Shown here one piece after another: positions 1 through 7,565 of a DNA stretch of 55,665 nucleotides. Each line of letters starts with the position of its first letter. The stretch's first letter is position 1. Made by a program: the position numbers and the translations under genes. The DNA comes from Phycisphaerales bacterium UBA6054 (GTDB taxonomy: Bacteria > Planctomycetota > Phycisphaerae > Phycisphaerales > UBA1924): the NCBI GenBank assembly GCA_002429045.1, contig DIYM01000034.1, positions 1-55,665 of the forward strand. The letters are read 5' to 3'. The notes beneath the pieces are model-generated. The model worked only from the letters and a program-made list of their open reading frames with translations. It did not search any database and was not told where the DNA came from.

Positions 1-1423
1 AGCGTGTCCAATCGGGCACGGCGAACCCCGCGGGCGCCAGCCTGGTGGCACGCCCGGGCACCGACGCGGCCGCCACGTCCGGAACCCCCGACACCCAGCG
101 CTGCAACGCCAGCGACACCGGCGCCGCCAGGCGCCCGCCTCGGGACGGATCGAACCGGTCCACGCCCTCGCACACGGCGTTGATCGCGCCGCACGCCAGT
201 TCCGCGCCGCGCACCGGGCGGAGTGTTTCGAGCCCGCCTCCGATCCGGGCTTCCAGCGTATCGATCGCCAGACGCATCTGGCTGCGCACGAGCAATACCT
301 TCAGCATCGATGCCCACCGCAGCGCGGTCTCGATGGTGTCGAGTTCCGCACCCGAGACCGACGACGCGGGGAACGCCGCGACGCGGGCGCCCGCAAACCC
401 CAAGAGCGTCCGGTACGCCGACCCGCGCACACGCTCCTCGAAGGAGACCGGCATGGTGCGTTCTCGCATCTGCTCGAGCAGCGTGCCGAGCGACGTCTCG
501 CCGGTCAGTCGCAGGCCAGACCGCACGGGTTCGGTGTCGGGGATCGCCTTGTTGAGATCGAGCACGCCCGGGCCGTCTGGCAGACCGAGCGAACGAAGGA
601 GGTCAGCACGCCCGTCGTTGAGGGCCCGAACGACGGCGCTCTTGCGGCGCCCGAGCCTCCTGGCGAGCAACGCCGGCTCGACGCCTCTCCGCGCCGCCCG
701 CACCGCCAGCAGGCGGTCGCGAGGCGTGGGCGGGCCCGGCTCGGGGAACAACGCGTCGCCCGATCTCGAACGCTCGCGGTCCCGACGGACCAGCGACCGG
801 CGTATGCCCTCGGCGCTGCGCCCGGTGCGCACCGCCAGCCTCTGAGCGATGCGGTTGATCGACCACCCAAGACGGCGCCGATACCGCTCGGCCGCCCGCC
901 ACTGCACGTCCAACTCGCGGGCATCGAACCGCGTGAACCCGCCCGCCCGCTTGAGCCGGTCGGCGTGGATGGACTCGAACCGCTCCACCCCCGCCCGCCC
1001 GAACACCAACGCCCGCCGACCGAGCCCCAGATCGACCCGCCGGGCGATCAGGCCCAGACGCCGGTACCGCTCCAGCGTGCGACGCGAAACCCCCCACCGT
1101 TCGGTCAGCGACGCCACCGTCTCGACCGGGCCCGAGACGTCCTCTTCGGTGAGACCCGCCGACTCGCTGAGCCGCTCGGCCAGAGCCGAAAGATCACCCC
1201 TCAGCGCCTCGCCGCTCAGCATCCGCGGCGACCCGGCGTCCGGGCGGTACCCCGTCACGCGGAACACCACGAAGTCCTCGGGGTACACCCCGTCCGGATC
1301 GACCTGCATGGCGAGCTCGTCGATCCGATCGAGGTGACGCAGCAGCACCCGCTTGGACGTGAACCGGAGTTGCTCTCCCAACTCGGCGATCACTTCCGTA
1401 CGCGGGGCACTGACGCGTGGCAT
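1..1423 (-). CDS. HTH / sigma-70-like regulator, truncated by window edge
   Basis: An uninterrupted reading frame of 474 codons begins at ATG 1423 and runs off the left edge without a stop, so the C-terminus is missing. Residues about 105-130 form a MerR-like helix-turn-helix (TERWGVSRRTLERYRRLG). Two more helix-turn-helix-like arginine-rich segments lie near residues 180-215 and 252-289. Residues about 385-443 resemble sigma-70 region 2 (AINAVCEGVDRFDPSRG, then a RLxxPVxLALQRWV segment). This suggests a transcription factor built from a DNA-binding N-terminus and a sigma-like core. The start lies 3 bases after the mqnA stop codon, so the two are probably co-transcribed. I did not recognise a named family, and sigma activity is inferred from motif resemblance only. 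Confidence 0.72.
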   Translation of the reverse strand, partial: MPRVSAPRTEVIAELGEQLRFTSKRVLLRHLDRIDELAMQVDPDGVYPEDFVVFRVTGYRPDAGSPRMLSGEALRGDLSALAERLSESAGLTEEDVSGPVETVASLTERWGVSRRTLERYRRLGLIARRVDLGLGRRALVFGRAGVERFESIHADRLKRAGGFTRFDARELDVQWRAAERYRRRLGWSINRIAQRLAVRTGRSAEGIRRSLVRRDRERSRSGDALFPEPGPPTPRDRLLAVRAARRGVEPALLARRLGRRKSAVVRALNDGRADLLRSLGLPDGPGVLDLNKAIPDTEPVRSGLRLTGETSLGTLLEQMRERTMPVSFEERVRGSAYRTLLGFAGARVAAFPASSVSGAELDTIETALRWASMLKVLLVRSQMRLAIDTLEARIGGGLETLRPVRGAELACGAINAVCEGVDRFDPSRGGRLAAPVSLALQRWVSGVPDVAAASVPGRATRLAPAGFAVPDWTR

Positions 1424-1426
1424 CGG

Positions 1427-2329
1427 TCATTCTCCGTCGGGCGCCGCCGGCTCGACGGGCGACCAGTCCGCCCAGACCGGTTCGGACACGGGAAGCAGCC
1501 CGTGTATCGCCGCTTTCTCGAAGAACAGGCCCACCGCTTGCACCGCGCGGGCATCGACATCGAATCGGAGCAGTTCGCCGATGTACCGGCGGGCGAGGTC
1601 TCCGGGCCAGCCCCGGCGCGCGGCCTCCTCGGCGACCAGGTGATCCAGGCGCGTGCGGTTGCGCCGACGCTGGCGGTCCAGCAACGCCGCGATCGTGCGC
1701 ACACGCTGATCGTCCATGCGATCGCGCCGGCACATCCAGACCGCGTACACGAACGGAAGCCCGGTCAGCCCGTGCCACGCCTCGCCGAGATCGATCTGGT
1801 ACGGGTACCGCACGGCGGGCGGGGAATCGGTCACGACCTTGTCCCCGATCAGCAGCAGCGACTCGGGCCAGGCTTCCTCGGGCGAAACGTCGCGGTCCCC
1901 GGCCCGCTCGCGGGCGTCGAACACCGCGATCTCGGGGCGGCAATCGTACGCCTCGGCGAGGATGATCCTGGCCAACACCGCCGAGGTGTGCGAATCGCTG
2001 TCCGTGTGCAGCGTGGTGATCCGAGCCGGTGGGACCGACGAGAACACGCGGACCGTCAGCGTGGCCCCGTCGCACCCGATCATGCCCGCCGAGAGCAGGG
2101 CCAATGCGTCGCCCGCCCGGGCGTAGTCGGCCAGCGAGACCAGCCCCACATCCGCCCGGCCCCCGAGCACCATGTCGGCCAGACGGGCCGGCACGGCCGT
2201 GATCAAGTCGGCGTCACGCCACGCGTCGATCCCGTGGATCATCGGGGTCGTGTTCAGGTAGCTGACAGCGGCAACGCGAGCCAACTCTCGTTCTGAATCG
2301 GCCCCCGTGCCGCCGTCTGTCTCTGGCAT
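1427..2329 (-). CDS. mqnA: Chorismate dehydratase MqnA (futalosine menaquinone pathway)
   Basis: MqnA converts chorismate to 3-[(1-carboxyvinyl)oxy]benzoate, the first step of the futalosine route to menaquinone in the cytoplasm. The 300-residue product opens with the family hallmark VAAVSYLNTTPM, then shows the periplasmic-binding-protein-like core with ADVGLVSLADYA near residues 75-85 and the LGEAWHGLTGLPFVYAVW segment typical of MqnA/MqnD. The usual family length is about 270-290 residues. I chose ATG 2329 because GGAG lies 8 bases upstream; a longer open frame to 2434 lacks homology-like content. It precedes the truncated sigma-like regulator by only 3 bases. No other mqn gene is in the window. 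Confidence 0.9.
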   Translation of the reverse strand: MPETDGGTGADSERELARVAAVSYLNTTPMIHGIDAWRDADLITAVPARLADMVLGGRADVGLVSLADYARAGDALALLSAGMIGCDGATLTVRVFSSVPPARITTLHTDSDSHTSAVLARIILAEAYDCRPEIAVFDARERAGDRDVSPEEAWPESLLLIGDKVVTDSPPAVRYPYQIDLGEAWHGLTGLPFVYAVWMCRRDRMDDQRVRTIAALLDRQRRRNRTRLDHLVAEEAARRGWPGDLARRYIGELLRFDVDARAVQAVGLFFEKAAIHGLLPVSEPVWADWSPVEPAAPDGE

Positions 2330-2589
2330 ACCGGTGTCTCCTGCCACACAGCCGACCCGAATACCCCCACGAACAGGCGATACAGACCGGAAGGGGGCGA
2401 TTCTGGTAGAAAGAAGCGGAATTGCTCGGACCAACCGACCGATTCGGTGGCCAACCTCACATTCAGCCGTACATTGAAGGCAGCCAAGCGTCCGATGGCA
2501 CGCGGGTCCCCAATCAGTCGCCGCGCACGAGGCGGAGGTGAGATCGAGCCTTCCTGCGCGGATCGTACGGGGGCCACACGCACGTTATC

Positions 2590-2804
2590 GGGCGGTAGGA
2601 TTCTGGAGCAGGGCCACCCATCAGGTGGGTCTGAAGAGGAGCAAGCCCCGGCAGAACGGTCCGTTGCCAACCACGGCGGCCCCGCAGTCGGGACGGAGGA
2701 GCCCCGCACCAGTTACCTACCCACCCGGCGTCGGGTTGCGCATACAGCCCGGCGTCGCTTGGCAGGAGAGCCGACCTGATACTGGGTCGGCTCTTCTCCC
2801 TTTT
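2590..2804 (+). ncRNA. Candidate structured RNA ending in an intrinsic terminator
   Basis: This non-coding stretch lies inside the 543-base gap 2330-2872. A long-range helix pairs 2594-2606 with 2709-2721 (GGTAGG/CCTACC and CTGG/CCAG around a 3x3 internal loop). Inside it are local hairpins such as ACCCA-TCAGG-TGGGT and AACG-GTC-CGTT. The segment ends in a strong terminator at 2767-2804. I looked for SRP, RNase P, tmRNA and riboswitch motifs and found no convincing match. It may be an independent small RNA, for example a diverged 6S RNA, or a leader for the acetyltransferase gene downstream. The rest of the gap (2330-2590) shows nothing else clear. Confidence 0.4.
2767..2804 (+). terminator. 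Intrinsic terminator of the candidate RNA
   Basis: A perfect 10-bp inverted repeat (AGAGCCGACC at 2767-2776, GGTCGGCTCT at 2785-2794) with an 8-base loop is followed by a pyrimidine tract ending in TTTT at 2801-2804. The T-rich side is only on the plus strand, so it ends plus-strand transcription before the acetyltransferase gene at 2873. Confidence 0.7.
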
Positions 2805-2872
2805 GGACCGAATCGAGGCCCGCCACGATCCTCGGCTCAACGGCGTGATCGGCCCGGACCGATGATCTCCGC

Positions 2873-3508
2873 ATGGCCAGCCAACCGGTCATCTTGATCG
2901 GGGGCGGGGGGCACGCCGGCGTGGTGCTCGATGCCTGCACCGCTGCCGGGCTGCGCGTGGCCGGTGTGCTGGACGATGATCCGGGGTGCGGGCTCGCTCG
3001 CGTGCTGCCCCGCCTGGGAGCCCTCGGATCCCCGATCCCTCCCGGATCCCGCGCGATCGTCGCGGTGGGCGATCTCGGCGCCAGGAGGCGGGTGATCGAT
3101 GCCATCGATCCGGGATCGATCGCCGACGCGCTCGTCCATCCCAGCGCGGTCGTCAGCCCGTCCGCCCGGCTGGGACGGGGCGCGGTTGTCTTCGCCGGCG
3201 CGGTCATCAACAGAGACGCGAGCGTCAGTGATCACGCGATCGTCAACACACGGGCCGTGATCGAGCACGATTGCGTCGTGGGCCCGAACACGCACATCGC
3301 GCCCGGCGTCGTGCTCGGCGGCGGTGCTCGCGTGCGCACAGACACGCTCATCGGGCTTCAGTCTGGCGTGCTCCCGGGCGTCGAGATCGGGTCGGGCTGC
3401 GTGATCGGCGCCGGGGCCGTTGTGACCCGTGACGTCGCCGATGGCGGCCGCTCGGTCGGGGTTCCCGCGCGATCGATCGCGGCACCCAGGCCGATCACGC
3501 TCCGATGA
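2873..3508 (+). CDS. NeuD/PglD-like sugar O/N-acetyltransferase
   Basis: The 211-residue protein has the two-part architecture of NeuD/PglD. An N-terminal Rossmann-like sugar-nucleotide-binding region opens with ILIGGGGHAGVV (residues 6-17). A left-handed beta-helix of hexapeptide repeats follows from about residue 85 (LVHPSAVVSPSARLG, HIAPGVVLGGGARV, GAGAVVTRDV). Family members transfer an acetyl group from acetyl-CoA to an amino sugar or sialic acid for surface glycans. The catalytic His of the family fits IEHDCVVG near residue 135. It converges with the unknown secreted gene, overlapping it by 14 bases, and no glycan cluster surrounds it, so the substrate is open. Confidence 0.85.
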   Translation: MASQPVILIGGGGHAGVVLDACTAAGLRVAGVLDDDPGCGLARVLPRLGALGSPIPPGSRAIVAVGDLGARRRVIDAIDPGSIADALVHPSAVVSPSARLGRGAVVFAGAVINRDASVSDHAIVNTRAVIEHDCVVGPNTHIAPGVVLGGGARVRTDTLIGLQSGVLPGVEIGSGCVIGAGAVVTRDVADGGRSVGVPARSIAAPRPITLR

Positions 3509-4715
3509 GATCCAACACCATCTGGTGGAACCCGTGCTCGCGAACGCCGAGCAGCGTCCCGAGCCGCTCGAAGAACATCTCGCCGGAGCGTCCCGAACGG
3601 GCCAACTCGATGGCGCGGTCGAAGCCGTGCTGTTCGATCACGGCCTCGCTGATCAACGCCGAGATCACGAAGTGCGTGAAATGCCGCTCGATCGACGAGC
3701 CACGCCCTTTCTTGAACTCATCGAGAAAGTCGATGTCGGGGTTGGCGGCGAGTGCTGCCCTGAACTGCGCTTTGAGCGTGGGCAGGTCATCACCGCTCAG
3801 GGCGTAGTCGCCGAAGTAGACCGCCAGGCCGGTGACCATGGGCGGGAACAGCATCTCGTTCTGATCGCAATGCCTGGCGATGAACGCCTCGGCGAACTCG
3901 AAGATGTACCGTTCGTCGTCGGTACCGGTGACGAACACCCGGCCCGAGGCGTCGGTGAAACCCAGATCGTGCGTGAGCCAGTTGCACTTAGCCGCGTCGT
4001 ACACGATCCCGTACGCGGCAAGCAAGGCGTCGAGGGTTTCGAAGCGGTAGTAATCCAACGATGCGGCGGGGACACCGACCAGGCCCTCGATCCGTTGCTT
4101 GAAAGCGACAAAGGATTCGGCACGCCCCGGGTCGAAGGCGCCGCGGTACCGGTACCGGACGTCCCCGATCTGGACCGTCCGCATATGGCGTGTCCGGTGC
4201 TCGAACGGGCTCGTGAAGCGGTAGCCGCCCCCGTGCGGGTACGCGTGGAACTCGATGACTTTGTAGATCGCATCGCCCGAATCGCTCGGACGCATGAACG
4301 CCACCGTGATCAGGAAGGTGTCGTCGCCCGGGCTGTAGGCCTTCAAGACAGTCGGGCGATGGGACACCGAGTCCCTCCGGGACCCGATCTGCCGGATCGC
4401 GCGGAAGAAGAACGCGTGCTCTCGCTGATGGTCGGGCGAGACGTGTCGTTCGGTCACCTCGCCCCGGACGACGGCATCGAGGAACCCGGCCAACGAGGCA
4501 TCGAGCGAGCCGGCAACCGCTTCGTCTTCGCTCAGGACGGCGCCGAGGTTGTACCGGCAGGCCAGCGCGTCGTCCTGGGCGATCGCCGGACCGCCGCACG
4601 CCGCCAAGCCCATCGCGACGAGCGCCGCCCGACGCCGTGCCGATCGCGCTCCGCCCAGGGCGGCCGGGTACGAAAACCGGCACAGATCCAGCACGATCGA
4701 TGTGTTCTTGCGCAT
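3495..4715 (-). CDS. Secreted protein of unknown function
   Basis: The 406-residue product starts MRKNTSIVLD and carries an arginine-rich stretch followed by a hydrophobic segment ending AACGGPAIAQ, which looks like a signal peptide with a possible lipobox-like cysteine. The mature part is rich in aromatic and charged residues. Its C-terminal third (FAEAFIARHCDQ..., GSSIERHFTHFVISALIS) resembles the helical part of peptidase-MA-like proteins, but no HExxH zinc motif is visible, so I do not call a peptidase. ATG 4715 was preferred over 4751 because it begins immediately before the signal-like segment. The 3' end overlaps the convergent acetyltransferase gene. Confidence 0.7.
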   Translation of the reverse strand: MRKNTSIVLDLCRFSYPAALGGARSARRRAALVAMGLAACGGPAIAQDDALACRYNLGAVLSEDEAVAGSLDASLAGFLDAVVRGEVTERHVSPDHQREHAFFFRAIRQIGSRRDSVSHRPTVLKAYSPGDDTFLITVAFMRPSDSGDAIYKVIEFHAYPHGGGYRFTSPFEHRTRHMRTVQIGDVRYRYRGAFDPGRAESFVAFKQRIEGLVGVPAASLDYYRFETLDALLAAYGIVYDAAKCNWLTHDLGFTDASGRVFVTGTDDERYIFEFAEAFIARHCDQNEMLFPPMVTGLAVYFGDYALSGDDLPTLKAQFRAALAANPDIDFLDEFKKGRGSSIERHFTHFVISALISEAVIEQHGFDRAIELARSGRSGEMFFERLGTLLGVREHGFHQMVLDLIGA

Positions 4716-4770
4716 AGCAAACGCTACCTTCACCACGCGGCGCGGTTGCACGCCCGACCCGGTCCCTCAC

Positions 4771-5205
4771 TCACTCGGACGCCGTGCCCGTCCGTATCCG
4801 CTCCCGGAGCGACGCGGCCCGGTCGATCAGTTCCTCCCGGGCGCGGGCGGGATCGAGGGCAGACTCTGGCGTTGGTTCGAGATCGACATGCCATCGGACC
4901 ACGTGCTTGATCCGCCCGGGGTACGCGGCGGCGGCCAGGTCCGGTCCGGGGAACTCGTGGAGCGGCGCGTGCGCTACGCGCTCGGCCTGGTACGGCTCGA
5001 ACCCGCCCTTCTCGACGCGCAGGTCGTACGAGCCGTAGAACGTGAACCTCGCTTCGGTCGGAGTCCGACCGATGTCCTGGTCGTTGAGCCAAACGCGGGC
5101 GCCAGGCGGCTCGGAGGTGACGCGCACGCGGCGTTCCGCGCAGCCTCCCGACAGCAGCACGGTCGCAGCGAGCACGGCGGTGGCACGGAACACACGGCTA
5201 GACAT
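4771..5205 (-). CDS. PEGA-domain lipoprotein
   Basis: The 144-residue protein has a lipoprotein signal peptide (RATAVLAATVLLSGGC, lipobox LSGG-C at about residue 24). It is followed by one PEGA domain: VRVTSEPPGARVWLNDQDIGRT, then the YDLRVEKGGFEPYQ strand. PEGA domains are surface or periplasmic beta modules of uncertain ligand. The start codon overlaps the lptB stop (ATGTCTAG, 8 bases shared), so translation is probably coupled to lptB. This suggests a role at the cell envelope, perhaps with the LPS transport machinery, but that is inference from position. Confidence 0.82.
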   Translation of the reverse strand: MSSRVFRATAVLAATVLLSGGCAERRVRVTSEPPGARVWLNDQDIGRTPTEARFTFYGSYDLRVEKGGFEPYQAERVAHAPLHEFPGPDLAAAAYPGRIKHVVRWHVDLEPTPESALDPARAREELIDRAASLRERIRTGTASE

Positions 5206-6010
5206 CGGTGTGCCCCTGAGACCCGCCCACGACGGCGGCGCGCGTCGCGTCACCGCGAGGGGCCGGAGCGTCGAGATCGTCGAACTCATCGCCCCGGAAC
5301 AGCGAGCCGAGATACACGCGGCGGACCATCGCGTCGTTGATCAGTTCCTTGGGCGTGCCCTCGGCCAGAACACGCCCCGAGTCGATGATGTACGCCCGGT
5401 CGCAGACCCTGAGGGTCTGCTGGACGTTGTGGTCGGTGATCAGGATCGAGATGCCGCGCCGTGTGAGGCTCCTGATCTCGGTCTGGAGGTCTTCGACCGC
5501 GATCGGGTCGACGCCGGAGAACGGCTCGTCGAGCAGGATCAGCTTCGGATCGGTGACGAGCGCGCGGGCGATCTCGAGCTTGCGCCGCTCGCCGCCCGAA
5601 CAGGTCCGCGCCTGGTCCCTGGCTTTGTGCGTCAGCCCGAACTGCGCGAGCAACTCGGCGGCTTTCTTCTTCCGGTCGGACCGCGAGAGGCTGAGCGTCT
5701 CGAGGATCGCCAGCAGGTTCTGCTCGCAGGTGAGGCGCTGGAACACCGAGGGCTCCTGGCTCAGGTAGCCCATCCCGAGGCGGGCGTGCCGGTACATCGG
5801 GAGCCCGGTGACCTCCGTGCCGTTGAACATGACACGCCCCGAGTCGCGCTCGATCATGCCGATCGTCATGCGGAAGGTGGTCGTCTTCCCCGCGCCGTTG
5901 CGGCCGAGCAGCCCGACGATCTCGGCCTGCTCGACGTCGAAGGACACGCCGTCGACCACGGTGCGGTCGTTGTAGGTCTTCTTGAGTTCGATGGCTTCGA
6001 GCAGTGGCAC
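5198..6010 (-). CDS. lptB: LPS export ABC transporter ATPase LptB
   Basis: LptB powers extraction of lipopolysaccharide from the inner membrane with LptF and LptG. The 270-residue product shows Walker A GRNGAGKTT (residues 36-44), the LptB-type Q-loop region GYLSQEPSVFQRLT, the signature CSGGERRKLEIARAL, Walker B LILLDEPFSGVDP and the H-loop ITDHNV. The family usually has LSGGERRR, so the first residue of the signature is Cys here. The C-terminal tail after SLFRGDEFDDL is longer than in E. coli by about 25 residues. No lptA, lptC, lptF or lptG is next to it; the only coupled neighbour is the PEGA lipoprotein. Confidence 0.93.
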   Translation of the reverse strand: MPLLEAIELKKTYNDRTVVDGVSFDVEQAEIVGLLGRNGAGKTTTFRMTIGMIERDSGRVMFNGTEVTGLPMYRHARLGMGYLSQEPSVFQRLTCEQNLLAILETLSLSRSDRKKKAAELLAQFGLTHKARDQARTCSGGERRKLEIARALVTDPKLILLDEPFSGVDPIAVEDLQTEIRSLTRRGISILITDHNVQQTLRVCDRAYIIDSGRVLAEGTPKELINDAMVRRVYLGSLFRGDEFDDLDAPAPRGDATRAAVVGGSQGHTDV

Positions 6011-6056
6011 CGCACGATTGTAGGGGCCGCCCGCCGGCGGGTTTCCGCCCCGCCTT

Positions 6057-6476
6057 TCAGGTGAGGAAGCGGAACGTCATCGGGTAGCGGAAGAACTCGC
6101 CCCGGTTGCCCGCGATGGCGGCCATGATCATGCCGACCAGCCCGAGCGGATAGACCAGCGCCGCCAGGAGCCCCCCGAGCCCGCAGGTGACCACCGCCAG
6201 CGGGATCGCCAGCACCGTATAGATCACCAGCGTGATCTGGAAGTTGATCGCTTCGTTCGTGTGATCGGCGACGTACGCGGAATCGTTGCCCTTCGTCGAG
6301 AGGATGACGATCGGCGCGATGATCGCCAGCAGCGGCACCACCAAGTGCCCCAGCAGCGAGAGGTGCGCAAGCATCGCCCAGGTCTTCTCGTCCTCGGTGA
6401 CCTCGGGCGCGTAGAGCCTGCCCCGCTCGTTGACCGGGTACTCGGAGTATGGATGGTCCTGCGCGGCGTCTTGCAT
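6057..6476 (-). CDS. DUF4870 membrane protein
   Basis: The 139-residue protein has a hydrophilic N-terminus (about 45 residues) and then WAMLAHLSLLGHLVVPLLAIIAPIVI, HTNEAINFQITLVIY and a third hydrophobic stretch around VTCGLGGLLAALVYPLGLVGMIMAAIAG. This order and the Asn-Glu-Ala motif match the DUF4870 family (formerly grouped with Tic20-like proteins), small inner-membrane proteins of unknown role. Start ATG 6476 is chosen because AGGGG lies 8 bases upstream; a start at 6524 would place the ribosome site inside the gene. That AGGGG is part of a hairpin (see the regulatory entry at 6483). Confidence 0.82.
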   Translation of the reverse strand: MQDAAQDHPYSEYPVNERGRLYAPEVTEDEKTWAMLAHLSLLGHLVVPLLAIIAPIVILSTKGNDSAYVADHTNEAINFQITLVIYTVLAIPLAVVTCGLGGLLAALVYPLGLVGMIMAAIAGNRGEFFRYPMTFRFLT

Positions 6477-6482
6477 GCGAAA

Positions 6483-6515
6483 ATCCCCTGCGGGCATTGT
6501 GGAGCCACAGGGGAT
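6483..6515 (-). promoter_or_regulatory. Hairpin over the DUF4870 ribosome binding site
   Basis: On the minus strand ATCCCCTG (6515-6508) can pair perfectly with CAGGGGAT (6490-6483) around a 17-base loop. The 3' arm contains the Shine-Dalgarno AGGGG of the DUF4870 gene and is followed by TTTT. It could hold translation low, or act as a weak attenuator between the PEP-CTERM-like gene and this one. Function is inferred from pairing only. Confidence 0.4.
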
Positions 6516-6539
6516 ATTGGGCAAGCGGGCGTCGTGATT

Positions 6540-7247
6540 TCAGCCCGCGCACGACGCCGGGGCCCGGCGGCGCCGGGCGGCCGAGACCCCAGCGAGCAGC
6601 GCGATCGCCAGCGTCGGGGCGGCCGGGATCACCACGAAACTGCCCGAGTAAGACGACTGCCCGGATGCGGATCCGTCCGAGCCGAGCGAGATGTTGGAGT
6701 TCGCGAAGAACTGCATCTCGTACTGCCCGGGCCCGAGCGTGATGGTCTCATCGATCGCCAGCACGCCACCGGTCGTCCGAGCATCGAACAGCAGGTCACC
6801 CCCGAACAGGCCGCGACGCACGCGGGCCCATGCCTGCCCGGTCCCGCTGGCGTCGAGCGTTGCGGTGAGCGAGAACGTGGTCTCCTGGGCGAGCGAGAAC
6901 CCGATCCCGTGCGAGCTCGAGCCGAGGGCGGTCACGAAGCTGTGGAGCTGCGCGTCGTACGCCGCGGAGGCGCTCGCCGTCCCGCTGGCCGAGATCGAGG
7001 TGCTCGTCAGAACCGACTGCATCGAGGCGCTGCCGTCCGCGGAATCGGCCCCGTCGCTGGCGAACCCGCTCCAGTCCCCGAACAGGACGTCCGGCTCGGA
7101 CTGCTGGGAACCGAAGTCGAAGAACCCGTCGATCGTCTCGACCGAGCCGAACCCGACGAGGATCCGGTCGTCGACCTCGAAGCTCATGGTCTGGGCGGTG
7201 GCGAGCCCGGCGTAGGCAAGAACGGACATGGCGGCGTGGTGATGCAT
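6540..7247 (-). CDS. Secreted protein with PEP-CTERM-like tail
   Basis: The 235-residue product has a short signal peptide (AMSVLAYAGLATAQ) and a Ser/Ala/Gly-rich beta-type body with low-complexity ASGTASASAAYDA. The C-terminus has the PEP-CTERM pattern: a Pro-containing turn (VVIPAAP), a hydrophobic helix (TLAIALLAGVSA) and an ARRRR cluster. Such tails direct exosortase-dependent surface attachment or release. A strong Shine-Dalgarno (GGAGGA, 6 bases before ATG 7247) supports the start. It is divergent from the subtilase gene; the function of the body is unknown. Confidence 0.75.
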   Translation of the reverse strand: MHHHAAMSVLAYAGLATAQTMSFEVDDRILVGFGSVETIDGFFDFGSQQSEPDVLFGDWSGFASDGADSADGSASMQSVLTSTSISASGTASASAAYDAQLHSFVTALGSSSHGIGFSLAQETTFSLTATLDASGTGQAWARVRRGLFGGDLLFDARTTGGVLAIDETITLGPGQYEMQFFANSNISLGSDGSASGQSSYSGSFVVIPAAPTLAIALLAGVSAARRRRAPASCAG

Positions 7248-7499
7248 CTGGATTCCTCCTGCGGTGCGTGTGACGCGAAGAGACCCACGGCAGAAGGTAC
7301 CACAACCCGCACGGGATCCCGGCGCCCCTTTCGAGTTTTCTCGGTGGTCCCGTCCGTGGTGCCGGTCTGGCGGACAGACATCGGAGACCTCGGGGTGCCG
7401 AGCCTCGCCTCAACGCCAGTGAGGAGCAGCGAAGCACAGCCGTCTCAGGCGCGGCTTGAGGACCCAAAGAAACCCGTTCTCTCCACCCGGATCCGGCGA

Positions 7500-7527
7500 T
7501 TGACAGATCTACGGATCTTTTTATCGT
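7500..7527 (+). promoter_or_regulatory. Possible sigma-70-type promoter of the subtilase gene
   Basis: In the 318-base gap 7248-7565 a perfect TTGACA (7500-7505) is followed after 16 bases by TATCGT, four of six matches to TATAAT, about 38 bases before the subtilase start. The remainder of the gap shows no gene. Confidence 0.4.
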
Positions 7528-7565
7528 GATCTCTGTTTTTCGCCACCATCACGAAAGGATCCACC

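Noticed and set aside
965..2296. A 443-codon open frame on the plus strand
   Set aside because: Antisense to mqnA and the sigma-like regulator; its residues are repetitive Arg/Pro/His-rich, as in shadows.
2590..2804. SRP RNA, RNase P RNA or tmRNA
   Set aside because: The SRP GGAA-tetraloop region with AGCAG, the RNase P GAGGAAAGTCC core and a 3' CCA end are all absent, so only an unassigned structured RNA is reported.
3495..4715. Metallopeptidase call for the secreted unknown
   Set aside because: The C-terminal helices are suggestive but no HExxH zinc motif is present.
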